NCBI GenBank assembly: GCA_036897485.1 | Contig: JAYMTF010000491.1 | Location: forward strand, 1-35,114 | DNA from: Pelargonium nanum | Taxonomy: Eukaryota; Streptophyta; Magnoliopsida; Geraniales; Geraniaceae | DNA length: 35,114 nt | Direction of reading: 5' to 3' | Shown: in pieces, positions 8,501 to 17,599 of the stretch | How positions within the stretch are numbered: position 1 is the stretch's first letter | Layout: each line of letters opens with the position of its first letter | The notes under the pieces: generated by a model | What the model saw: the letters and a program-made list of their open reading frames with translations, nothing else | Database searches by the model: none | Told to the model about the DNA's origin: nothing | Translations under genes and position numbers: made by a program

Positions 8501-11500
8501 TCCACTTATTTGTCCTTTGCCTCTAATTTTCTTTCATTTCATCTACCCCTTCTCACTCACAGCCCAACAATTATCGTCTCAATATATAGGGCTGTAGGTA
8601 AAATTGTGGAAAAAGAGAATGTGGGCAATATCAAATGTAATTAGCCTCATCTCTCATTTAAGGCACAAAGCCAGCACAAACAAGACACACTAACACAATT
8701 ATTAAACGTGTCGTGTTTGTATTCAATATTTGAACACAATTACCAAATTCGTCGTGTTTGTGTGGCACATATAGCACATATTTAACCTTTAACACGACAC
8801 AAACACAGCACAACAACATGAATTGCCAGCTCTAATTAGTAGCTTCAATCTCACAACTCTTATCATTTCCTTAAACTATAAGCCTAAAACTCAACATCAA
8901 ATGCATCACCCAGAAGAACAAGATTCAAAACCAATCAGAATTAGAGATGAATACATTCACCTTTAAAGATCTCCAATCAGAATCAGCCCATCCAGATGAA
9001 ATGTTATCTCCAAGACCAACAATTGTGCCACTGAATCTGTAGTTTCAAAAGAAAAGCAAATCAATGAATATAAATAACTTATTCTGAAACAGAGAGATCA
9101 GCAAGAGACCACTACCTTCGTTCAGGAACTTCCTCTCCTTCAAACCTCATCTTAAACCGCATCCCAACTGAAAGCTTGTGGCTCCGAGCTTCAAGGTACT
9201 TGTTCACGCTCACAACAAACTCTGACCGACTTGTTCTAACAAAAATATGACAAGTTTAGCAAAATATAAAAATCAATTAAGAAAAACCTACCAACTTACC
9301 AATATAACAAAAGAGACCATAAGATTGCATCTACAATTGATTATATGATAAGAGTTATATGAACAATGAAGAAATATAAGATAAATAAAAACAGCAGACA
9401 TTTACAGACCCTAAAGTAGATGAACTCCATAATTTTCAATATCAATATCACATAATATCTTCCTCTCTTCTTCTTGTTTTGCAGGGATGCGCATCAAGTT
9501 ATATGATTTTGACGACCGAAAGCAATAGAAGCCAGAGGACCATTTCAATTTATAGTGAACCAGACAAACACTTGAGTATGAGCAAGAACCAGTGTCAGAA
9601 TACCAACAATACTATATCATTTTACTAACCAAAATCAGAAGAAACAGGTTCAGACAAAAGAACAATGCATTTGAAAGAAAGGTATAAACAAAATGAGAAT
9701 AATTTTTATTTATCTAATTATCAAAAAGAAAGTAATAGCAACCAATTAGCTCATCATGTAGAACCAAGGCTAAGGTTGCAAGTAAGTCTGTTTAGAAACC
9801 ACTGCCCCAAGATCTACAAGTCAGACATGATGTTATCAATCAAGTGATACCATAATAAGTAAATGTCAAAACCTTGGTTTATAGAAGACAGAAAAGAGTG
9901 TTCCAGTTGAAATTGCATGAGATGCAGTAGCCAGAACCCCTAGATGCATGCTGTGACTAGATATAACAGAAGATGGCATATTGGTTAGCTGTCTCATTAG
10001 CCTTCTTACACCAACACGAAGCTCTCCATCTTCACCCCTGGAAGAAGTATATGGGTAAGTAAGTAAATAATGCCACAAAATTTGGAAAAATTAGAAAAGC
10101 AGAATAATATTTTTCTCATCAAACAAATACAACTTACCTCAGGAATATGAATGCATCACCAGCTACTAACTTTTTGGAACTCACAAAGACACTCCAACCA
10201 GTTGTGAGTAAGTGCCGCCTAGGTTGACCTGCAAATAATTTGTTGACTTTTGATCAGCACATAAACTACAGATACATGGTGGCCATGCACAGCAAAGTAT
10301 AAAACAAAAACAATATTTTCTCAAAAACAATATTCTAGAATAGATTATTCTGGTTTGACTAAAATTAGCCTCAAATTAACCTGCTATGGAATAACTCAAT
10401 ATCCCATATTCCAAGAGAGATAAATTAACAAGTTGAAAGTTAAGGCATTAAACCTCCTTAGACACATAAGCCTGAGTAGTATATAATATATAGCAACAAT
10501 AGAAGCTAAGCCCGAGAAGTAATATATCTCCAACTATATGGCTATTTAGTAACAAGTACTTGAAATGACTGTTTACCTCGAAATATGTGACGAAAATGCC
10601 ATTCATGGCCATGTAAATCAGTTGCGACCAATTCCTGCCAAGGTGGCTGCTGGGACATATCCTGAACAAAAAAAAAATAGATACTGCAATGAGCAGGGTA
10701 AAAAAAAAAAAAAACCATTTTCCGAAGTTGGGAAATAAACTTTTATATATAAAAGAAAGAAGAAGAAAACACTTTGCAGAAACACAGAAGGAATGCTAAA
10801 TTGCTAAATAGAATTTTGAAGATAACCAGTGGTGGCAGACAATCATCAGCATGCCTTCGAAGCACAGAGAAACCACCATGGGTGCTTGTGTCAGATGCAG
10901 TAAGTGTCTTGCAAAAAGAATGGACTGTGCATCTTCGAGGATCAGGAAGTGGGGGATCCGGGCTGGTAATTTCAGTTTGCTGTTCCCGAAAGGATGACAA
11001 AAATAATAGAAGAATAAGAATTAAGAGGAGAAAAGGGAGAGGAAATATGAAGAAGAAAAAAAAAACTTCTTAATCAGGACACAAGCACAACTATATGCAT
11101 CCTGAAAATAGTGAGTAGTTAGATTCTAGCAAAAGGAAGGGAGAAAGCTCACATTCCTTTCTGGCAGTAGAGTTATTTGTGCATAAACTTCATCTGTTTC
11201 TGTTTCAGCCTGCATTCAGTGGGCCAGCAAGGTAGCAACATAAGTAAACATATTCATTTTTCAATGCTAAAGATAAGAGACATGTTCCCTGAGGAAGTAG
11301 AGTTATCATGACAACTCACCCGTAGATGAACGTTAACTACTTTGCAAATAATTTTTGATGGCAGGTTGAATGATGGCATTTGTTGCTCTGACCCCTGATG
11401 CATTGATGCTTCAAGCTATCAAAAACAAAGAATATATGTGAGATAATAAACTAGAAATGCATTATGATACAGTAACATAGTAATAGACAATTAATACCAA

Positions 11501-13342
11501 ACTAAACTGGATGTCTGTGGTGTTCAAACCAATTCATGTCAATGGAGACGTATGTATGAGCATATACAAGTTAGAAAAGTAAGTCTATACAGAATCACAT
11601 GACAAAATGGTAGCGAACTTTGCAGAGCAAATGGGAAAACATGTCCCAAAAACTAGAATAGAAATTAATGTAGATTGCAGAAACAAATAGAAAGTATAAG
11701 CTTTGTCCAGAATGATGTCTACTCTCTAGTGACTGTCGGTATGAAGGATGGTGATCAGTAGATCACCAAATGGTAACATCCTCTAAATTGCATTGTCATG
11801 CAAACTTCACAAAAAAAGGGGAAACCTGACCCAACACTTGCCTAACCTATCCCAACCTCACAGATGTGACTGCTTTAACTGAGTCTCTTGAAACTTTTAA
11901 ATTGGGCTTGGGGTAAGGCAAGGCATCGTCCAGTTAAAATTCATTGCAACAGATAAATTGAAATACACAAAACAAAGTTATAGGTGCATAGATGTAACAA
12001 ACTTATATCCACTCAAACTCTATTCAATCCCTCTAACACTCCCAACCTAAGACATAGCTGGAAAGTTGAAACTCTAAATCTCTACTTTGGTAAGTATGGA
12101 ATATTCCCTCCATCCCAAAATAAGTGTCCACTTTCACAATTTCGTAGAAATTAAGGATGAGTTAGTTAAGAGTAAACTTTCCTCCTTATACCTTGCGTGC
12201 TCTTGTTATAACAAACTCAAAAGGTTCTAAGTAACTTATCGTGGGGATATTGTTGGTAATTTATGCATATCTAACTAACCAAAAAGGAAAGTGGACACTC
12301 ATTTTAGGACAAATTTTATCATAGTGATGGACACTCATTTTGGGACTGGGGGAGTACAAATTAATTGATGCCAACATGGACAAATTCAGAAATACTACCC
12401 TTCCTATTAGTATGACGACAATCAATGTTAGTGTATCAAACATGAGACAGCATTACAAAGTTGAGAATACCTGTTCCATGTGACCTTGTGGAAAGTAATA
12501 CACTCTCTCCCCTTCACGAGGAAGAGAAACAAGGGGCCCTGCACAGGCATACCATAATTCCTTGTACAAAAGGTCATTTGGCATCTCTGCAAACAACATA
12601 TCATTAGTTAGATCACAACTATTATTTAACCATTACGCACTTCAAAAACACAAATTATGTCACGAGGAAAAAGACACCACCACATCATACAACATCTAAA
12701 CATATTATTATTAGGTCCAACAATCCAGCCCCTGATCTGTAGAACTATTCCATTTAACGGATAATTGTAGGTCTCATTTATGAGAAATTGGGAGGTTGTA
12801 CAAGTGTGGCGGTGAAAGTAGTCGGATTCAAGAACATCATCCTAAGAGAGTAACTACTCTCTTAGTAGATGCACGGAAAATTTACAGCAATGTCAATTGG
12901 GTTTTGCCTGACTAATGGTGCATAATGTACCCCCACATTACATGGATTCACATAATCTATTTGCATCTAAGATTTCACTCAACTATTCAGATGATAAACA
13001 CGGTCATGGGCCATTCACTCGATATTCACTAACAATTGGCAGTCCAGACGAAACTATTCCCTCTACCTTCAAACTATGGAAATGGATCTATAATCAGTTC
13101 CCTAACAGGAAAGTAGCACATACCCCAGTTATACATGGTGTGATAACGGTGCATCGTAAAACAAAAGGACAATCTGAATACAGACCAAACAATCTAGCGT
13201 AATCAACTGTTCCTTCTACCTAAAATTCGGCAACATTTGTCCACGGCAATACAGAACTACAAAACGGTAAGAAATAGTAAGAATAGTTAATGAAACCTGA
13301 TTGGACACCTCCGGGAGCAATATTGGAAGCAGCAAATGCCAT
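5582..13342 (-). CDS. ARF1: Auxin response factor, ARF1-type (680 residues, 14 coding exons)
   Basis: Nuclear factor binding TGTC auxin-response elements; ARF1-like members repress. Coding exons: 13342-13297, 12586-12471, 11415-11320, 11209-11153, 10979-10827, 10661-10577, 10228-10138, 10037-9873, 9235-9116, 9036-8961, 7808-7643, 7542-7034, 6500-6310, 5753-5582; all junctions are GT-AG and in frame. The N-terminal dimerisation part carries [11 protein letters not shown] and [10 protein letters not shown]. The B3 DNA-binding domain (about 122-228) has [32 protein letters not shown] and [11 protein letters not shown]. The ARF domain follows (about 250-335), then a Ser/Pro-rich, not Gln-rich, middle region with an RLFGI motif (476-480). 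The C-terminal PB1 domain (about 557-643) keeps both faces: invariant Lys560, and the acidic YTDDEDD motif (608-614). The PB1 wording ([34 protein letters not shown]) fits ARF1 better than ARF2. I saw no tasiR-ARF target site. The ATG is the first in the exon and fits the family. Confidence 0.93.
5956..6240. repeat. Imperfect GGCCC-rich tandem repeat in ARF1 intron 14
   Basis: Three diverged copies, each carrying a GGCC-rich core followed by (C/A)GGTAAAAATG-like sequence: 5,956-5,975, 6,101-6,120 and 6,220-6,240. Two of them share CA(A/G)GCCATCATT just before the core. Spacings are about 145 and 115 bp. Much more GC-rich than surrounding intron DNA. Probably part of a larger repeat whose ends I could not place (about 5,880-6,270). 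Confidence 0.6.
8257..8834. mobile_element. Non-autonomous hAT-type element in ARF1 intron 11
   Basis: The ends are inverted: TAGAGCTAGCAATT at 8,257 and AATTGCCAGCTCTA at 8,834, differing at one base. They are flanked by a perfect 8-bp target duplication, ATTAGTAG, at 8,249-8,256 and 8,835-8,842. An 8-bp duplication and a TAG-rGnTrGCAA terminus are hallmarks of plant hAT elements. Length 578 bp, no transposase frame, and the interior is rich in ACACGAACACGAC-like words. It sits in the intron between the ARF-domain exons (exon ends 8,961 and 7,808). Confidence 0.85.
12104..12354. mobile_element. Stowaway-type MITE in ARF1 intron 3
   Basis: The left end reads TTCCCTCCATCCCAAAATAA and the right end is its inverse, ending GGGACTGGGGGAG, flanked by TA on both sides (12,102-12,103 and 12,355-12,356). 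This matches the common plant Stowaway (Tc1/mariner-like) terminus CTCCCTCCGTCCC. Length 251 bp, non-coding. The right terminal motif is present twice (12,291-12,310 and 12,328-12,346). Confidence 0.9.
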
Positions 13343-13377
13343 AGTAAGAACCACACAATCCTCTCAAGCAGTACTCA

Positions 13378-14482
13378 CTGTATAGAAATCTTGAGAAGGA
13401 AAAAACTGGTTATAAAGAGTGGTAGATTCTCTCACCGAGAAATAAAAAAAGAGACATTAATTGAAATGCACATATCATCACTAACAATCAATGCAAATCT
13501 TCGGCAAGTCGGCTAACTAAAGCTGCCACGAGTCACTACGTGTCATTGTAGCAATATTTTTCGCCGTAAACAAAGTGGAAAAAAGGTAGATACCCCAGCT
13601 TTATAACACCAATTCTGACAAAAATCAGCCAGATAACGATAACATTTCACGAGCCTGGTACCGTAAAACCTTTTTCAGCTTAAAATCAGCTAATTTTAGT
13701 GTAAAGCAAAGTATCAGTTTTCATTTCCAAAGAAAAACACGATTTCTTCTGGTACGTATGGAAAAAATAAAAAGAAAAGAAGAAAATCTAACACACGCAA
13801 TATACCCGTGATCATTATCACAAACATTGTGATTCCAAGCTCAATTAAAAACACAATTTCTTTTTGTACATATAAGAAAATAAAAATAAAACAAAAAATC
13901 TAACGAATATAGCTCGTGATCAGTATCACAAACATTGTGATTCCAAGCTCAATACATATAAGAAAATAAAAATAAAACAAAAAATCTAAGCAATAAAGCT
14001 AGTGATCATTAACACAAACATTATGATTTCATGCTCAATTAAAAACACAATTTCTTTTAGTGCATATAATAAAAATAAAAATATAACAAAAAAAACCTAG
14101 CACACGCAATGTAGCCAGTGATCATTATCACAAACATTGTGCTTTCAAGCTCAAATGTGTGAACCACAACATCTAACAAACACAAAAACACGGTAAAAAG
14201 CATGATTCGTACACAAATTTACATTCACTTTCTCGAAATTTACCATAATTAAGATCCTATACATTGATGAAGTAACAGTTCAGTCCTAAATTTCATTTCC
14301 AGAGTTTCACAACCACAACAAAGACCAAAACAGCATGAAATTCATAAAGCAAACAGTAAAAACTAAAAACAGCTCCAGTTATTTTCCCTCGGTTTCTCGG
14401 AAACCAAACAGTGACTGTGAAATTTAACGCGCGCACAAATCAAGCAACCAAAAACAAAAAAAAAATCAATGAAATGACGTAC
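13378..14482 (-). other. 5' UTR intron of the ARF1 gene (intron 1)
   Basis: The donor GCGCAG|GTACGT at 14,482 is strong. The acceptor is inferred at TTTCTATACAG, making the exon with the ATG start at 13,377, but other AG choices nearby would also work because the region is non-coding. The intron contains the tandem array listed separately. Confidence 0.6.
13738..14154. repeat. Tandem repeat array (four units) in the ARF1 5' UTR intron
   Basis: Four imperfect copies at about 13,738, 13,852, 13,953 and 14,047. A full unit has CACAATTTCTTTT, a TACATATAAGAAAATAAAAA stretch, and a core GTGATCATTATCACAAACATTGTGA with trailing TTCCAAGCTCAA. Core copies start at 13,808, 13,917, 14,002 and 14,118, so unit length varies from 85 to 116 bp. 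Each core holds two overlapping inverted repeats, GTGAT-catt-ATCAC and TCACAA-aca-TTGTGA; the second is damaged in copy 3. Confidence 0.85.
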
Positions 14483-14620
14483 CTGCGCGGTTTCGTACGA
14501 TCTGAACGTTGAATTGATGGAAGATTTAGAGGTGGAGGAGAGGATCGATTGGATCGATTGATGGATGAGTGGAAGAAGATAGAGGAGGAGTTATGGTCTT
14601 TGTTTGGTTGAAGCCGACAT
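14483..14620 (-). other. 5' UTR exon 1 of ARF1, with a possible short upstream ORF
   Basis: On the minus strand this is a C/T-rich leader ending in a clean splice donor. An upstream ATG at 14,620-14,618 opens a 9-codon frame ending in TAA at 14,593-14,591. Whether it is transcribed depends on the transcription start, which I cannot fix. A weak TATA-like TAAATAAAG lies about 35 bp upstream. Upstream ORFs are known in several ARF leaders, so this one could modulate translation. Confidence 0.45.
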
Positions 14621-15024
14621 GACCCTGTGCTTGCTTGCCTCTTTTTCAGTTCTTTATTTACTGTCTTTCTCTGTCTAGGTTTTTTATTTTCTTACAATAT
14701 TTTATGATTTGTCTTTAATTATTTATTCATGAAAATATAATAAAATAAAATGATCGACTAATCCAATGAACTACGCAATAAAATTTGAATTCACGATTCT
14801 AATCACACGGCACGAACACAACATAAAATAAACGTGTTTTGGTGCACATTGAGGTTCAGAAACACGCATGTACGATTGACTAGTTGTGTTGTCATTCGAA
14901 CGACACGCTCAACACACGTATAGGAGTCGTAGCAGTAGAGTAACCTCAAAACTCTAAATAATCTTATTGTTTGTACAATATTTTGTATATTACTTAACAT
15001 AATATGTGTAAATTTGTTATATTT

Positions 15025-15040
15025 CATTGATTTGGGTTGT
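15025..15040. repeat. Target-site duplication of the SINE, left copy
   Basis: CATTGATTTGGGTTGT, identical over 16 bp to 15,250-15,265. The two copies bracket the SINE, as expected for L1-type target-primed insertion. Confidence 0.9.
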
Positions 15041-15249
15041 TTTTGTTTTTTTTTTTTTATAAGCAACGGGACAAGCAGGGATATGTGGATTGTGTTTCTC
15101 ACCCCCTAGTGGGGGGCGTCACCCTGTTAGTTTTTAGTTTTTCTCTTAAATCCATAAATCTCACCTCATACCGTCGGCAATGAGGTCGAAACCTGAGACC
15201 TTAAAGGAAATTCAAAGCGCATCTACCGCTTGACCCAACATGCATTGGC
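15041..15249 (-). mobile_element. tRNA-derived SINE
   Basis: Read on the minus strand, the 5' part is tRNA-like. It has a box A-like GGTCAAGCGGTAG (15,235-15,223) and a box B-like GGTTTCGACCTC (15,193-15,182) at normal pol III spacing. The 3' end is an A-rich tail (15,060-15,041). A perfect 16-bp duplication flanks the 209-bp body. Between box B and the tail lies a small GC hairpin, CCCCCACTAGGGGG (about 15,102-15,117). No protein is encoded; mobility would depend on LINE enzymes. Confidence 0.88.
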
Positions 15250-15265
15250 CATTGATTTGGGTTGT
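15250..15265. repeat. Target-site duplication of the SINE, right copy
   Basis: Second copy of the 16-bp string at 15,025-15,040. Removing one copy and the SINE restores a continuous ACACGA/TCGTGT-type repeat, so the SINE is the younger insertion. Confidence 0.9.
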
Positions 15266-16434
15266 GTCGAGCAAAATGTGTTAGATCGTGTCGTGCAGTA
15301 TTAGTCTGACCCATTTACTTAAACTTGTTAAACATGTCGTGTTTGTGTTGTATTCATGTTAACGTGTATATCACGGTCAACCTTCAAATAGACTATTGAA
15401 TATCTCTATTAGACAAAATCTTATTTGTATTGACGTCCATCGTCAAATATCTTACAATTTGACAAAAAGAGTCGTAGGCATTTTATATATGAACATATAT
15501 ATTTGATATTAACAAATGAATCGTATATGTCTCGATCTACATATTTTATCTTGTGTTATAACATTGGGTGAAGTCAACATAAGTATTGAATATACATTAG
15601 AACCTAATATGGAACCTTTTGAAATATCAACACTATGAGATATCTCCAATGAGTAAATTAGTTAGGGAGTAACTCTTGTTATAACCCGTTTCAGGAGTTG
15701 TTTCGAGATTGTATTAATTCAACACCCCATTGACACGAGGATACCGCAAGCCAACTCTTTTTTTCTTTTTCTTTTTTGTCTCACATCGTCATGCCAATAA
15801 TGCTTCCTGGAGTTAAACGTTACAAAAAAGCACACCCTTATTTGAAATTTCTTTATTCAAGACACTCACACAGCGACACATTTTCTTTGCCTCACATCGT
15901 CATGCCAATGCTAGAGAGAAATACACCCTTATTCGAATCTATTAAACTGAACACTTGCAAAAAAATAAATTTTACGATTATCGGTGATCACGTAGGATCG
16001 AGGGTGAAGATCGTTCAATTTTATAGTTTCCGTTCGCTCATTGTGTGTTATATTCTTAAAATCTTACATGTTAAAACTCTGAAATTCAAACACTTATCAT
16101 GTAGTAAACATAAAATGATCATACGAATTGCACGACCACAACAAAAACAAATTAAGACAATCGAGTAGAGTAGAGGAGTCGTGCACATCAAAACTAGAAA
16201 GACAACAAAAATCATCATCCCTTAACAATGCTATGAAAGCTCAGAGGATCAATCGAAGCAATACTTTACACTAGTACAAAACATTATATAAGAATAAACA
16301 TTTCAATTGTGTCGCTTGCTAGAATATTAAAATAAAATTAGTGCCGTCTTTTATTTCCCGTTAAGTTAATTAGACATGAATTGTCAATAATATCTTTATA
16401 ACAGATGATCATAAAGATGATTTATTTCATTTTA

Positions 16435-16624
16435 GGATAAACGACCAAGATGGTCCCTGTACTATCCAAATCAACAATTTTAATGTGAGTTTAACGGAAA
16501 GTAACGGCAGGGATTCATATGGTTCATTTTGTGATAGTACGGGGACTGTTTTGGTCCATTATGAAGTTGATGGACTAATTTGATTCATTCTTTATAGTAC
16601 ATTGACCATTTTGGTCATTTATCC
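16435..16624. mobile_element. Mutator-like MITE with 10-bp target duplication
   Basis: A 190-bp element. The left end GGATAAACGACCAAGATGGT and the inverted right end GGATAAATGACCAAAATGGT agree at all but two of these 20 positions, and the similarity continues to about 32 bp (GTACTAT shared). The flanks are a perfect TTTCATTTTA duplication at 16,425-16,434 and 16,625-16,634. A 10-bp duplication fits Mutator-like elements (usually 8-11 bp). No coding capacity. Confidence 0.85.
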
Positions 16625-16649
16625 TTTCATTTTATTATAAGCTATTTCG

Positions 16650-16745
16650 TTTGAACTCATAATCCCAACTCACACGACTCAATGAGAGTTGAACTCACGA
16701 CCTCACATGAAGATGCGTGTCTTAGCTATCGAATCATTTCTTATA
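16650..16745 (-). mobile_element. SINE-like remnant with tRNA-type promoter boxes
   Basis: On the minus strand a box A-like GATAGCTAAGACACG is followed about 30 nt later by a box B-like GTGAGTTCAACTCTC, resembling a degenerate pol III promoter. I saw no poly(A) tail or target duplication and could not fold a tRNA, so a decayed SINE is the best guess. It abuts the MITE at 16,435-16,624. Confidence 0.4.
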
Positions 16746-17375
16746 AGACAATGTTTATTCCATTTTATTTAAAAATCCTTTACACAACTCATTCAAATTC
16801 TAATCATCATAAATTTTGTTAACAATAAAATAATTTTTCAATTTATGTCTATTGAATTTGTTAGTATTTTCAATACGGTTATGGTTCAAAACCGTTTACA
16901 ATTCAGTCTAATTTTCGGTATGTCTTGTAGGCATTCGGTTCATTACTGACCCCATGAAATGTAATTCATCATATCAAACTACTTGGTAGAGACGATAACT
17001 CATATTTCAATTTGGGTTTGAGTCGAAATTCTTTGGACTTATATTAGAAAGACCTAACCCAAATATTAGTCGATGAAGTTGGGGTATCAAATTCCTAAAC
17101 TCTAAAAAATACCGTTCAAGCTCCAAGTGCCTGTGAATTTGGGCCTACATTGTTAGCTCTGCTGTTGGGTGGAGCTGTCAATATCAAATACAAATCGAAT
17201 TTGTTCGGGCAAAGTCAAACCCGAAGCCAACCCAAAAGGGCTTCGACCCGCATTTAATTTCGGATTTAATTTAGCGTTTTAGTGTAAAATATCCGAACTC
17301 TTATAGATTTGTTCGATCTAACCTGAAACATAAACAAGATAAACTCGTTCCGATCTAAAGATATCAATTCAGTAT

Positions 17376-17599
17376 AGACTATATAGTAGTTTTATCATTT
17401 TACGTGGGACCCACACCCACACCCGCACGACGATCGATCACCTGCGGACGAGTCTACCACAACTACCATGTTCCTTCTCTTCTCTTTCTCACACTGTCTC
17501 TGTTTCCTCAGCCTCTCCCCAGAGACTGTGCTCTCATTTTCGCTTCCGCTACAGTCTCAGCCACCGCGACGCCATTAACGCAACACCACTAGCAACACC
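17376..17599 (+). promoter_or_regulatory. CLPX promoter edge and leader, with an upstream ORF
   Basis: A TATA-like CTATATAG (17,379-17,386) is followed by TACGTGGG, a G-box/ABRE-like word (about 17,401), and then a C/T-rich leader. An upstream ATG at 17,468 is in frame with the CLPX start but meets TAA at 17,576-17,578. It therefore makes a 36-codon upstream ORF and forces the real start to 17,600. The transcription start itself is inferred. Confidence 0.5.

Larger units (their letters stand above)
14621..17375. other. Gene-free interval between the divergent ARF1 and CLPX genes
   Basis: About 2.7 kb with no supported gene. It carries a SINE, a Mutator-like MITE and a SINE remnant (listed separately). 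A short duplication is also present: CTCACATCGTCATGCCAAT at about 15,780 and 15,891, each followed downstream by ACACCCTTATT(T/C)GAA. 14,810-15,370 is ACACGA / TCGTGT-rich repeat DNA into which the SINE inserted. 17,165-17,340 contains GGAGCTGTCAAT and GGGTTCGG-like words typical of hAT remnants. Confidence 0.55.

Noticed and set aside
9447..9500. Pyrimidine tract and CAG on the plus strand resembling a splice acceptor
   Set aside because: It is antisense to ARF1 intron 9 and no coding sequence follows it.
12915..13202. 95-codon plus-strand frame within ARF1 intron 2
   Set aside because: No family resemblance, no supporting context, and it lies in intron DNA of a well-resolved gene.
13738..14154. 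Regular repeats with palindromic cores that could be mistaken for a CRISPR array
   Set aside because: Plant nuclear intron, unequal units, diverged repeats, related spacers and no cas genes.
5582..14620. Assignment of the ARF gene as ARF2
   Set aside because: The PB1 region has CTKVHMQG and [22 protein letters not shown], the ARF1 form; ARF2 has diverged wording there and a longer C-terminus.
15776..16168. 130-codon plus-strand frame in the ARF1-CLPX interval
   Set aside because: It contains the local 112-bp duplication and no protein signature; likely chance.
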